Source: Mnemiopsis leidyi (Eukaryota; Ctenophora; Tentaculata; Lobata; Bolinopsidae). Taken from it: a stretch of DNA of 59,741 bases. Made by a program: the position numbers and the translations under genes. Within the stretch, counting starts at the first letter, position 1. Each line of letters begins with the position of its first letter. Of the stretch, positions 1-12,703 are shown piece after piece. The stretch lies in NCBI GenBank assembly GCA_000226015.1, contig JH152874.1, positions 35,015 through 94,755 of the forward strand, given 5' to 3'. The notes beneath the pieces were generated by a model. That model was given only the letters and a program-made list of their open reading frames with translations. It was not told where the DNA came from and did no database searches.

Positions 1-621
1 ATAAACACAACGCAGCATGAATAAATGATGAAGGCAGCACATACAAAACAATAACGACGTCATACAGAGCTGAGTTAAGATATTCGAAATAAACGATGAA
101 AAGAACGCGCAATTGTGTCTAAACTTTGCGCGTGCAATTTTTCAATTGTGGCTGCATCGAACGGCTGCGTGAATTCGCGCGTCTGATTTTACACGTGCAG
201 AACAACTAACCGAAATTACGTCTGGTACGAGGTTGCGTATTTTGATTCCTCATTCCTCGAGGTTTAATGACAATAAGCGACGGCAAGATACAGGAAATTC
301 AGTGGTCGCCTGACACAATGAAAGCGGCCGCAATTCTTTTTTGTTTTTTTTGTTTTAAATTTTGTTTTTATTCATTTTATAATGTGAAGTACATTCTGCG
401 GCCAAGACAGTTAAAACCCATAATTCTATTAGTATGCATGATTAAGTATGATAAAGGAGTGTGCGGCGGCCTGCGACGAATGTACGTAGGTACCTTCATA
501 CGTCATATGTACGGACAATTTTTGAGCTGATATTCCACAATATCCTGATTAGCACTGTCACCGGCCAACCCTTGTTTTGTTCTTATTATGCACGTGCTCA
601 AAAGGTATCAAAACAATCTTG

Positions 622-648
622 CCATTTGGGCCCTTCAGGCCCAAATGG
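622..648. repeat. Perfect hairpin, 11-bp stem
   Basis: CCATTTGGGCC and its exact reverse complement GGCCCAAATGG are separated by the five bases CTTCA. No function is assigned. It lies about 1.15 kb upstream of KRR1 in non-coding AT-rich DNA, so the GC-rich stem stands out locally. Confidence 0.8.
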
Positions 649-1031
649 TTAGTTACAGGAGAAAATTATTACTAATAAGTTATTGATAATAATGCCAGCA
701 TGTAATCTTCTAAAACTTTATTTGAAACGAATAACAAACAATAAACATTCAACTTAATTGAACCTCATAGATGCTGATAAGAAACTAAAGGGTTATGTTG
801 AAGTAAAATTATATGCTTTTTATTGTTCTCCAAGTAACTTCCACTCTCAATACGATTCAAAACCTCATCCAAAATACCCATTGCTAGAAGTCCCATGGGC
901 TCTAGATTCACTGTCTCAATTACTTTGAGAAACATTTAAAGATTATTAAGTCTTTCCTTCAACAGGTAGCTTATTGGTCAAGATGAAATAACTCTATTTT
1001 AAGCATATGTGTGCACATCAGCTTAATAAAT

Positions 1032-1314
1032 GGGGGTTTAAGGCAGGGTTTAAAAAGCCGTGCATTTTGAGTGCTTACAAAATACAACTTTATGTGCGCT
1101 TGATCACTGCAGGTTTTAGCAGGTGGGACGGGATCTCTTGCCACAACTTGGGAGGAAAATCTACGGGCTGGGCTCGGCTTAAAATATAATTGAAACTGTA
1201 AGGGCAACTACTTCTCACACATAAAAGGTTACTGTACTGATCACACACACGCATTAAGTTTTATCTTGTTAGCTCTCAAAATGCACGACTTTTTGAACCC
1301 TGCCTTAAACCCCC
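1032..1314. mobile_element. Inverted-repeat element (MITE-like)
   Basis: About 80 bases at each end are inverted copies: GGGGGTTTAAGGCAGGGTT at 1032 is matched by AACCCTGCCTTAAACCCCC ending at 1314. The inner parts also match (a GTGCATTTTGAG-type segment and an ACAAAATACAACTT-type segment are each mirrored with a few differences). There is no coding capacity in 283 bp. A clear target-site duplication was not found, so the superfamily is left open. Non-autonomous DNA transposon is the likely reading. Confidence 0.65.
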
Positions 1315-1800
1315 TGCTAATTTTTTATCTCAAAATTAAGAATAAGGTCAATACACAATAAATCATGTTACATATAATTCAAAAGACTACTACTAATTCA
1401 AAAGAATCAATGCTGACCCTTCTCCTGGCTAAACCTGGAAACATGCTTAAAAGCATAATGACACCAGGGCGGTCCTAGAATTTTCAAAATAAAATAGATA
1501 TCACAAAAAAATTGAAGCCGATAAACACACGTATCCGTTAGAGTTTTTCTTATATGGTTAATAAGCATTCAAGGAGAACATATCTGAAATGCAAATGTAG
1601 AACTTGCGCCCCTGAAATGTTGTGTCATATGTGACAATTTTTTAAACCCAAGTTCAGAAGGCTAATTAAATTTCATTTAACTTAGTGATCAGTTGTAACT
1701 TACATAGTGACTTACTCCATTTTTAACTTTTTAAACTCATATCTTGGGGTGTATTTCAGCTGAGTTTAAACTTCCTGTCATGTAGGTCCACTAGGTCAAC

Positions 1801-4108
<2,308 letters not shown>

Positions 4109-4427
4109 AGTTAAAGTTACAGCTACTGAAAATTCCGCAGCTGACACAATCTCGCCTAAGAAAAAGAAAAAAGTAAAAAAAGAAAATTCCTAAAATGTAC
4201 TTTTATCAATTTTATATTTGATAGTCAGCAATACTTTAAAAATTTGCTAATATTCGACATATTACCTTTGATTTCTATCTTGCTGATAAATAACGGTTAG
4301 GTTATTAATTTATTACAGCATGTTTCTGTACTCTGTACTCTGTAGGTGCCAGGTAATCAAATAATTATATTGTTTTTATCTGTCTGCTTGATTTTTCATT
4401 TATATGATTTGATCGTTAAATATCACA

Positions 4428-4433
4428 AATAAA
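4428..4433 (+). terminator. Poly(A) signal AATAAA, KRR1
   Basis: Canonical AATAAA about 320 bases after the KRR1 stop and 145 bases before the start of the next gene on the same strand. It bounds a very compact intergenic space. Confidence 0.55.
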
Positions 4434-4578
4434 CAGGTGCTAGTTGTAACTAGGCTCAGCATTTTAAATTGCCAATCAATCAGTATTTATCAATCAATCA
4501 GTATATTCAACTGCCCTTGCCCTAAAACTGCTCACTTCATAGCATGTGATAAAACTGCCTTAAAAGTGGGGATGTCAA

Positions 4579-7500
4579 ATGGCTCTGCAATTTCCATTTC
4601 ACTTATCTGCACTTCTCTCCATTGCGTTAAGTGCTGACTTTGTAGACGATGCTCCAATCAAGAGGATATCGTTCGCTAGCTGTTCTCACCAGGACAAAGA
4701 ACAGCCGTTGTGGAGCGAGATAGCGCGGTGGGATCCGGACTATTTTATCTGGTTGGGAGATGCTGTCTACACTGACGTCAGGGTCAGGCTCTTTTTCTGG
4801 GTCTGTGGCATTCTGAGAGAAATTGATTTCTTGGAAAAATTCAACTATGTAGTTATAGTGAGATTTTATACCAATGCTACCTTCTTCATTAATCCATTTC
4901 ATTCAAACAGTTCAATCTGTCTGATATTCAGAAGCCGCCGAACATAGCCCGTTACTCGGAGCAACTTCACAAGATGAAGACGAGTCACGACTACCAGTCC
5001 TTCCAAAAGAGAAGAACCAAGATTGTTGGAGTCTGGGATGACCACGACTACGGGGTTAACGACGGAGGTGCTTCAGACGAAGTTTACACCGCTGCTGTAC
5101 AGGTATAGTCATTAAATTCTGGTTTGTTATTATTCTCTGTTTCAATAATTCAGTAAAAATAAAAACACGATCTCTGTTGTCTGTATTATGTAGGTAAAAT
5201 GGAGGGGTTCAGTGTGGCGAGTTCACATGAAAGAGGTTCGATTAGAGTTTATATATAATAAAATAAACACGACAGGCGAAGAGGTTCAAATAACAGACCA
5301 TCCCGCGCTAGCGGGATGGGATGATTAACAAATACGAGTGCGCGAAGCGCACGAGTATTTGTTATGGTGTAACCTCGAGGCGTTAGCCGAGGGGTTACAC
5401 TTATTTACCTTAGAGCTTTGAGGTGTTTGGTCCGGGTTTATCAAGTTAACGGGGAGGGATTTATCTGGTGTGGTGAGGTTTATTGGTTTATCTGGGATCC
5501 CGCTGCAGCAACTGTATCCCGCGTCGAAATCCCGGAGATATTTATAAGAGTTTATTCCTCATCTCAAACAAGCGGAAAGAAGTTTTTCTAATTGTGCAAC
5601 TACAGTTTGGAACAACCCACCATACAAACTGAGAACATTGTCTGATATTAAAGTTTTTAAATCTGTTTAAAAAACGCATCTTTTTAAGAAAGCCTATGAG
5701 CAATGAGTGATAAAGTGATAAGAACTTTCTATGTTTCGACTATCTAAATGATCATATACTCTCCAGAGTTGCTTAAGATGGTTTGAATTGAATCAGTTAG
5801 ATTTTGAACTCTATATAACTACAGCTATGGTTTTATAGGGTGGTTAAGAAACGATTAGTTATTATTATTATTTTTATTTTTATTAGTCAGAAACTTTCGA
5901 AAGACTTGTTTTATCGAATTCTCGTTTTCAGCTGATGGTGAGAAGCTAAGTACTACCTAGCTTTCAGTCATATCAATTACTACCCACTCAGGACATATTT
6001 CTGGATTTTCTGGACGAGCCCGAGAATTCCCCGCGAAGAAAGAGAAGGGGGTTATACGGTTCTTATCTACTTGGAACTGGAGAAAACAGAGTTAAGGTTA
6101 TCCTGATAGACCCCAGATCACTGTTAGATAAGGAAAAGAAAAATGTTCTGAGTGAAGAGCAATGGGCATGGTTGGATAGAGAACTGAACACGGAGCCAAC
6201 TCCAATCACCATTTTAGGCACAGGTTGGTTTTATGAGTTATGAGAGTCATCCTAACCATATCATTTTATGGGTTTGATGGTCTCTTAAGAAAAGGAAATC
6301 GATTTTGTGGCCACTTCTATGCCAGAGAAGTGTATCCTCCTTGCCACAGGAGTATACACAATTAACGATATTTTATATTATGTATGCCCTACAAGATATG
6401 TTTACCATTAATCGTCACTTTTATTTAGAACTTTATAAAAATTACTAAACAGCAATGAAATTGAAAAATAATCGCAAAATTGCTACCGTCTGTAAATATT
6501 GACGGGACATCAAAACACGATTTATGCATGGCAAGCCATGCTCGCATATTAGATTAAGAGTTAAAGGATAACCTACAGCATAATAATGAATAATTGCATT
6601 CTTCATATCAAATACACTTTAGCTCTCCAAGCAAATTTTCTAAATATTCTGAATGTATTTCAAGTTCGTCACGTCGTCAAGTTTGTGCCATCTAATAACC
6701 CTAGCATCTGTTTATAATCCTTTGCCGATCGAAATTTGCCGCCTTGTTAGAAAAGGGTCTTCCTGAGCTGGGCAAGTCCTATTCAAATCTCGATAGTCGA
6801 TGACTGTCTTTTACTGAAGTGATCTCACATCTGACTCCAGGTATACCTGTTCTGACGGACCGCACCAACTTTGACAAGTGGCTGCGTTACCCACTGGAAC
6901 GTGAACGTCTTCTTGGTATGATATCCCGCCGCCCTAACACCATCATCATCAGTGGCGACTCCCACTTTGCGGAACTGCAGTGTCACAACACTACACGGGG
7001 CCCTCTTTTTGAGGTATTTTGGTAAGCACATACTACCTAGCAGGAATGGTTCGAACACCTGTTCAAATTTTAAGGTGCAAATTACATGCAGTATGAAGGA
7101 GAAACTATTCTAAATTATTATTTATCGCGGTACCATTACGAATTATGGTGTTATGGATGGTCACAATGTCACATGTTCGCATTTTTTGCATGTGCACAAC
7201 ATTTTGTACCGTTGAAACATATTTACGTCAGGTACAAAGTAGCGGTATGACACACAACTGTTTGGAATGGATACCTGACTTTGTCTGTAAATATCACATT
7301 AAATACGTGTTAGAGTGCAGTGAATGTATTGTCGAGCCTTTCATTGATCTGAATTTTGGTAAGAGCTTTGATATGAAGCCGAGCGTCTGAAGGTTCAATG
7401 TAAAATGATCGTGACAAAAATTTGTCGCAATATTATCGTTTTCCCTTTGACGTTCTTTTTGTCTGTTTTCTTTTGTCTGTTCAATGTTTTGCTGGTTAAA

Positions 7501-8212
7501 CTTTTTTCGTATTGAATTTTTAGCTTTCCCGCATGACACTACCATATCTTTTGTGTTGAGCTCTAAGTCATTTTGCCGATTCGTTTTAATGGCAAATTAA
7601 AGCAAGTTGGTTTGTTTAACCAACTACCTCAGAAATTATTTTTATTGCCCAAAAAAGAAAGCTGTCTATGTCACCGTCAGTATTAAGAACAACAAATCAC
7701 CTGCAGGAACGATAACGGTAGTGTGGGACACACCTGATCCGCATGTAATTCTGGAAGTGCGGGGGAGAGATGGGGTGCAGCTCCATTACAAGGTGGCAGC
7801 TAACACTCACTCTAGCTGTCCTCCTCGACATCATGTACGTATATATCATCATGTGAGTACTGAGTATATATATAAGAATATCTTCCGTTCTTTGGGTTTA
7901 GGCTTTGGCCGTTCGCGATTTAAATTACTATAAAGTATAACATTTTAAAAGTTTCAATTGTATAAACTATGAATTAAAAGTAAGAAAGCGTGAGCAGTAA
8001 TGCGTATCATTAACCTTTTTTTTAAATAGTAGATAAAGCTGTGGAACAATTTTAATTGTCCCCAGGTTGAATATCAGATGACATGGCAGTTATGTGAAAT
8101 TGTGATGTTATCTCTACTGCTCACCCTTCTCCTTTTCTTCTCTTATCTCACTGTATCACAGTTTACTCGGATTGTTGGTTATCACCGCTATATCAAACCA
8201 CACAGTGACTGA
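4579..8212 (+). CDS. PhoD-type metallophosphatase, membrane-anchored (copy A)
   Basis: Predicted alkaline-phosphatase-D family phosphoesterase. Seven exons close in phase: 4579-4800, 4932-5102, 5992-6223, 6841-7013, 7232-7358, 7707-7834 and 8066-8212 (399 aa). A signal peptide covers about residues 1-19. The PhoD metal-site motifs are present in order: FASCSHQD (32-39), WLGDAVYTD (58-66), WDDHDYG (109-115) and GDSHFAEL (247-254). One transmembrane segment (about 359-382) is followed by a short basic tail ending IKPHSD. The expected topology is type I with the catalytic domain outside or luminal, and N-TT is a possible glycosylation site. Exon 1 ends at a GTCTGT donor, weaker than GTAAGA in copy B. 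Intron 2 carries a hairpin cluster and a LINE fragment. The substrate is unknown: PhoD enzymes cleave phosphodiesters and phosphomonoesters. Confidence 0.92.
5298..5400. repeat. Cluster of three consecutive hairpins
   Basis: Three stem-loops stand almost end to end inside intron 2 of PhoD copy A. Hairpin 1 (5298-5319) has a 9-bp perfect stem CCATCCCGC with loop GCTA. Hairpin 2 (5326-5364) has an outer 10-bp stem TAACAAATAC, a symmetric GA/GA internal mismatch, an inner 6-bp stem GTGCGC and the tri-loop GAA, so its apex contains GCGAAGC. Hairpin 3 (5367-5400) has an outer stem GTGTAACC extended by one T-G and one C-G pair, the same GA/GA internal mismatch, an inner stem GGC and loop GTTA. Spacers are 6 and 2 bases. 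The local GC content is far above that of the intron. The function is unknown. Confidence 0.8.
5565..5718 (+). pseudogene. LINE reverse-transcriptase C-terminal relic
   Basis: The + strand reads RSFSNCATTVWNNPPYKLRT then LSDIKVFKSV, a stop, and KTHLFKKAYEQ. This is the typical end of CR1/L2-like non-LTR retrotransposon ORF2 (pattern: trp-asn-x-leu-pro, then ser-x-x-x-phe-lys, then thr-his-leu-phe). One internal stop codon and the lack of upstream RT motifs show it is a 5'-truncated dead copy inserted in intron 2 of PhoD copy A. Confidence 0.7.
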
Positions 8213-8248
8213 GTTTTTCTGGAATTTGCCCCCTCCTAAACCTACAGA

Positions 8249-8268
8249 CTATAGGTTTAAACCTATAG
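8249..8268. repeat. Perfect 20-bp palindrome
   Basis: CTATAGGTTTAAACCTATAG is identical to its own reverse complement and lies 37 bases after the stop codon of PhoD copy A, inside the expected 3' UTR. As RNA it would form a loopless or tight stem. No protein or pathway is inferred. Confidence 0.8.
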
Positions 8269-9126
8269 ACTATAACCAATAGAATGTATGTTATAGTAGT
8301 TTCATGTATGGACGATGGGAGCTTGTGTTTAATTAAGGTTTTTGGAAGATCATTTAGGTGCCATAATATTAAAGCAACATTTTTTTTCATCCTCAATGGA
8401 GGTTTTTCACTTTTACATGTATATAAGGATTAATTTATTCTGTAAATTTAAATTTATGATTATTTGTTAGCTTGAAATTTTGGTATACTGGTCGAAAAGT
8501 TATTCAGGCATTTCAGTTGCGTGCTTATTGACGGTATTATTTTGGTTTTTTTCAATTATGGTTTCAAATAGTTTAGTGTTTTGATAGAGTCTTGAATTAA
8601 ATATATATTATTCAATTTTGGTTTATTAGTTTTATGTATCTATTTTTTGTTTATTCAGAGTGTATATTGAATAAGATGCTTTTGTTACGATCAGATTTGC
8701 TAATTCAATTTTACTCGTGCATGGGCTATCGTTTATCGGGCTACAGCTTCTTTTATTGTTAGACTTAACTGACATCAACTTATTAACACAATAGAAATAT
8801 CGTGTTAGCATAATTATAGCTAAAACTCGTTAGGCATATCATTATGTCCATAGTGATCATTAAGATAAGGATAATTGAAATTGCTAAATAAGCAGCGCAT
8901 TGACTTACTTGTCTTTGAAAAGTAGCCAAAAAGGAAAATTCCCCTATGACTTGATTCAATTTCGAATTTCGATCTTGTGACTAATGTCTTCTTTGACGCT
9001 ACCGACATTTCCACTGGGCATTTGTTGGCTGATGTAATGAGGGCCGGTCTTCGATTGGTATTGGCTTAAATATAACTCCTTTCAACTGAATGATCGGATA
9101 ATTGTTTATGAGTCATATAAGAAACT

Positions 9127-9427
9127 GAGTTTAACGTGGTTTTTGTAATTCTCTTCTTGACTCGAGTGATAGACATAGGATTTTAATAGCATAGTGTAAC
9201 AACACCATCATCAGGACATAACACTCAAATTATTTAATTAATAACTTAGTAGTTGAAAGTATTAAAACTGAAAGTATTAATACTTTCAACAACTACTATT
9301 AATTAAATAATTTGAGTGTTATGTCCTGATGATGGTGTTGTTACACAGAAATATATAGATGCATTGCTATTAAAATCCTATGTCTATCAGGAGTCAAGAA
9401 GAGAATTACAAAAACCAAGTTAAACTC
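9127..9427. mobile_element. Fold-back (palindromic) element, about 300 bp
   Basis: The two halves are inverted copies over most of their length. The outer arms GAGTTTAAC...GGTTTTTGTAATTCTCTTCTTGACTC are mirrored at 9390-9427, and the inner arms (GTGTAACAACACCATCATCAGGACATAACACTC type, about 70 bases) are mirrored at 9289-9348 with few differences. The centre is at about 9270-9285 (GAAAGTATTAATACTTTC). There is no coding capacity. The close match of the inner arms suggests a young insertion or arm homogenisation. I could not define a target duplication. Confidence 0.75.
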
Positions 9428-9770
9428 AAATATAATTCCATATTATATCTTACTCAATATTTTCATGAATTGACAATGTCTTATAAGTAACATGATATTA
9501 TCATGATTAATGGTCAATGCTACCGATACATATCGCTTGTTTTTCCCGTTTCTTTGCTCAGCAATTCTGTAACAAGGTCAAAATTTGTCAATTTTTACGA
9601 GGTTAATGTAGGGTAATTAGATGTCAGCCTCGGCCCCACATTTTGTAGTTACAATTTTTACTGTCTTTTCCCCTTAACAATATTTTTGAAAACCTTTAAA
9701 ACCTTGGTCAAGTGTTGTTTAATCATCTATTTCAAAAGTCATCACCTTGGCTAATTCCCTAACAAAGTTA

Positions 9771-9918
9771 CTGCAAACAACATAGGACGTCTTAAAGGAC
9801 CCATTGCGCGCTGACAGGACCCATTGCGCGACGGCATATATAAATTGTGGCTAATAAGTACACTTTTTATACGCCGGCGCGCAATAGGTCCGATTTAAAC
9901 GTCCTATCTGGTTCACAG
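9771..9918. mobile_element. TTA-flanked MITE, copy 1
   Basis: The terminal inverted repeats CTGCAAACAACATAGGACG (left) and CTGTGAACCAGATAGGACG (right, read inward) are followed inside by GGACCNATTGCGCG-type repeats. Both ends abut the trinucleotide TTA (9768-9770 and 9919-9921), the target size of PIF/Harbinger-type elements. A second copy is at 58778-58896. The interior has a direct repeat of GGACCCATTGCGCG (two units, 14 bases each) and a conserved AAGTACACTTTTTATAC-like segment. It has no coding capacity. Confidence 0.75.
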
Positions 9919-10061
9919 TTAGTGGTAAAATTATAATTTTGATAACATGATTTTACTGACCCTCCAATAAGAACATAGCTTCTTTAATCTTTGTACTAAA
10001 ACGAAGTTCATAGTAGGTATGTAAAGATAATGAGAAACTGTTAGAAGATCGAGGATGTCAT

Positions 10062-12614
10062 ATGGCTTTCCTCTTCCTTCTTCCATTTCACTTATCTGCG
10101 CTTCTCTCTATCGCGTTAAGTGCTGACTTTGTAGACGATGCTCCAATCGAGAGGATATCGTTCGCGAGCTGTTCTCACCAGGACAAAGAACAGCCGTTGT
10201 GGAGCGAGATAGCGCGGTGGGATCCGGACTATTTTATCTGGTTGGGAGATGCTGTCTACACTGACACAAGGATCAGACCTTTGTCCTGGGTAAGACATAT
10301 TATGAAGGAGATTTTCTTCTGATTTCAGCCCTAAAAAGTGCAAATGGTTGCATTCAGCAAATCGGTACATTCAGCTAAACTGTGTCGAAATTCATGCCGC
10401 CCTAAATTTGTCCAAGATTTTATCTCAGTTACGGCTCGGCTACTGCAATAAAATATCGAAACTGTCCAAATTTCCCATTCAATCTGTCTGATATTCAGAA
10501 GCCGCCGAGCATAGCCCGTTACTCGGAGCAACTTCACAAGATGAAGACTAGTCACGACTACCAGTCCTTCCAAAAGAGAAGAACCAAGATTGTTGGAGTC
10601 TGGGACGACCACGACTACGGGGTTAACGACGGAGGTGCTTCAGACGAAATTTACACCGCTGCTGTACAGGTATAGTCATTAAATTCTGGTTTTATCTTAT
10701 TCTCTGTTTCAATAATTCAGTAAAGTTTCTCAAACTGAAATCTTGAATTTGTCCGCTTAAGTTAATCTGGAGGAGTGGTAGTTGCAGAGACTTGATTTGT
10801 TCTGGTGACAAATTCAGTTGCGCATTCAGCACGGTGGAGTTTTTTGAAGTTATAATATTACGAAGTAAATCCATTCTTGCAGAGTAACTTTAATTGCTCG
10901 AAATATCGCCAATTATGCCAGATTAATTCTTTTGACAAATCCGTTTTATTGATTCCAGGACTCGCCCATTTAATGGAATTTATATCCGTCAATTAATGTT
11001 CAATCTATCAACTATCCAGACGTAGCTCTCCCTCAAAAATATGTCATCTCTCTTGCCTGTGTAGTTAATGTAACGAAACATCACCCACTCAGGACATATT
11101 TCTGGATTTTCTGGACGAGCCCGAGAATTCCCCGAGAAGAAAGAGAAGGGGGTTATACGGTTCTTATCTACTTGGAACTGGAGAAAACAGAGTTAAAGTT
11201 ATCCTGATAGACCCCAGATCACTGTTAGATAAGGAAAAGAAAAGCGTCCTTGGCGCGGAGCAGTGGGCTTGGTTGGATAGAGAACTGAGAACGGATCCTA
11301 CTCAAGTCACCATTTTAGGCACAGGTAAATTGAGGATCAGAGTTAATACCAAATGTTTACTTAAATCTGATATTTCTCGTGACCAACCGTGGGTTTAAAA
11401 AGAGATTGTCTGCAGCTTGGTAATACCAAAGTATAAATGATGAGCCAAATTTGTTTTTTCATACTCCAAACAGTTTGGTCTTGCAGGTTTACCACTACTC
11501 ACAGAACGTACATACCTGGACAAATGGCTGCTTTACCCGCTGGAGCGTGAGCGTCTTCTTGGCATGATATCCCGCCGCCCCAACACCATCATCATCAGTG
11601 GCGACTCCCACTTTGCAGAGCTGCAGTGTGGCAACACTACACGGGGCCCACTTTTTGAGGTGTGCTGTATACAATGTATATACAATGTACTATACATACA
11701 CACAGACCAAACCTAATTTCTCCAGACACCTGCCTTTATTTGCTGTTTTCTACCGACCTGATTACAATGTACTCGTATTTGGTTTCAAATAAAGAAAGAA
11801 GAACAGTATGTTTTACCAAATACGAATGAAGTTCGGTCACGTGGTGATCACGCGGTGATGCATTAACACATTCTTGTCAGGTACAAAGTAGTGGCATGAC
11901 GCACAACTGTTTGGATTGGATACCAGATCTACTCTGTAGATACTACATTAAGTATGTGTCAGAATGTAACGGCTGTATCGTGGAGCCCTTTATCGATCTC
12001 AACTTTGGTAAGATCTCCAGGTGCATGCTTGATATGGGATATTACTGTCACATATCATTAATGATAGGCATTTCAAAGCCTGTTTAATCAAAACAATCAA
12101 CGTTGAGTGCTCTAAAGGTCACCTTGAAAACACCAAACAGTGCAAACTGATGCAACTTACAGGCACAATATCGCTGATGTGGGACACGCCCTTCCCACGT
12201 GTAATCCTGGAAGTCCGTGGGAGAGATGGGGTGGAGCTCCATTACCTTGTCGACGTAGGATCTGTTGCTGATTCCAGCTGTCCCCCAAAACATCAGGTAA
12301 ATAGACCCCATGCAGGGTTCGATTCTTCCCACTTTCTGATACCTAGGATTTTGTCTCAATATTTCAATTATTGCAGTTTTATAGCTTGATCATTGACGAG
12401 ACACTAAAATTTCCGATTTTTATCTCTAAAATATTGCTGAGGTCTAAACATTTAACATTTCTAGGTGGAGTACCAGATAGTCTGGCAGCTATGTGCGGTG
12501 GTCATGTTAACCCTAGTTATCATCCTCCTCCTTTATCTCTTCTCATATCTCGCTGTCTCGCTCTTCGCTCGGATTGTTGTTTACCTTCGCTTCACTAAAC
12601 CACACAGAGAGTGA
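10062..12614 (+). CDS. PhoD-type metallophosphatase, membrane-anchored (copy B)
   Basis: Tandem paralog of the gene at 4579, with the same intron positions and phases. Exons are 10062-10289, 10499-10669, 11093-11324, 11487-11659, 11881-12007, 12163-12296 and 12465-12614 (404 aa). It has a signal peptide with a longer hydrophobic core (MAFLFLLPFHLSALLSIALS), then SFASCSHQD, WLGDAVYTD, WDDHDYG and GDSHFAEL metal-site motifs, all intact. A C-terminal transmembrane segment is followed by the tail RFTKPHRE. Exons 2 and the 5' part of exon 3 are almost identical to copy A, while exons 5-7 have diverged clearly, mostly conservatively. Both copies look functional. The 5' leader of both copies carries an overlapping out-of-frame ATG just before the start (ATGTCATATGG here). 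Confidence 0.92.
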
Positions 12615-12703
12615 ATGTGGGTCCCAAATTGTTGGTGATGTGAACTTTGTTCTGGGATTATATCAAATTAAATTTTGGGAGAAAATAGCTTATAATAGAG
12701 CTA

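Larger units (their letters stand above)
1..1800. other. Region upstream of KRR1, no gene recognised
   Basis: No coding region of a recognisable family is seen. Short open frames here (up to 87 codons) have low-complexity or repeat-like translations. The stretch holds a perfect 11-bp hairpin (622-648) and an inverted-repeat element (1032-1314), both listed separately. The last 60 bases before the KRR1 start contain three YAG splice-acceptor-like sites (ending at 1759, 1784 and 1794), so a 5' leader intron or trans-splice site is possible. Confidence 0.6.
8213..10061. other. Spacer between the PhoD paralogs
   Basis: No gene is recognised. It contains a 20-bp perfect palindrome (8249-8268), a 300-bp fold-back element (9127-9427) and a TTA-flanked MITE (9771-9918), listed separately. 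The remainder is AT-rich, with short open frames and no family resemblance. Confidence 0.6.

Noticed and set aside
10692-10874. Antisense 60-codon frame in intron 2 of PhoD copy B
   Set aside because: Well-behaved composition but unsupported by any domain, promoter or splice evidence; antisense shadow or chance.
12290-12345. GGTTCGATTC resembling a tRNA T-arm
   Set aside because: No box A upstream at tRNA spacing and no pairing stems; it is at the start of a PhoD intron.
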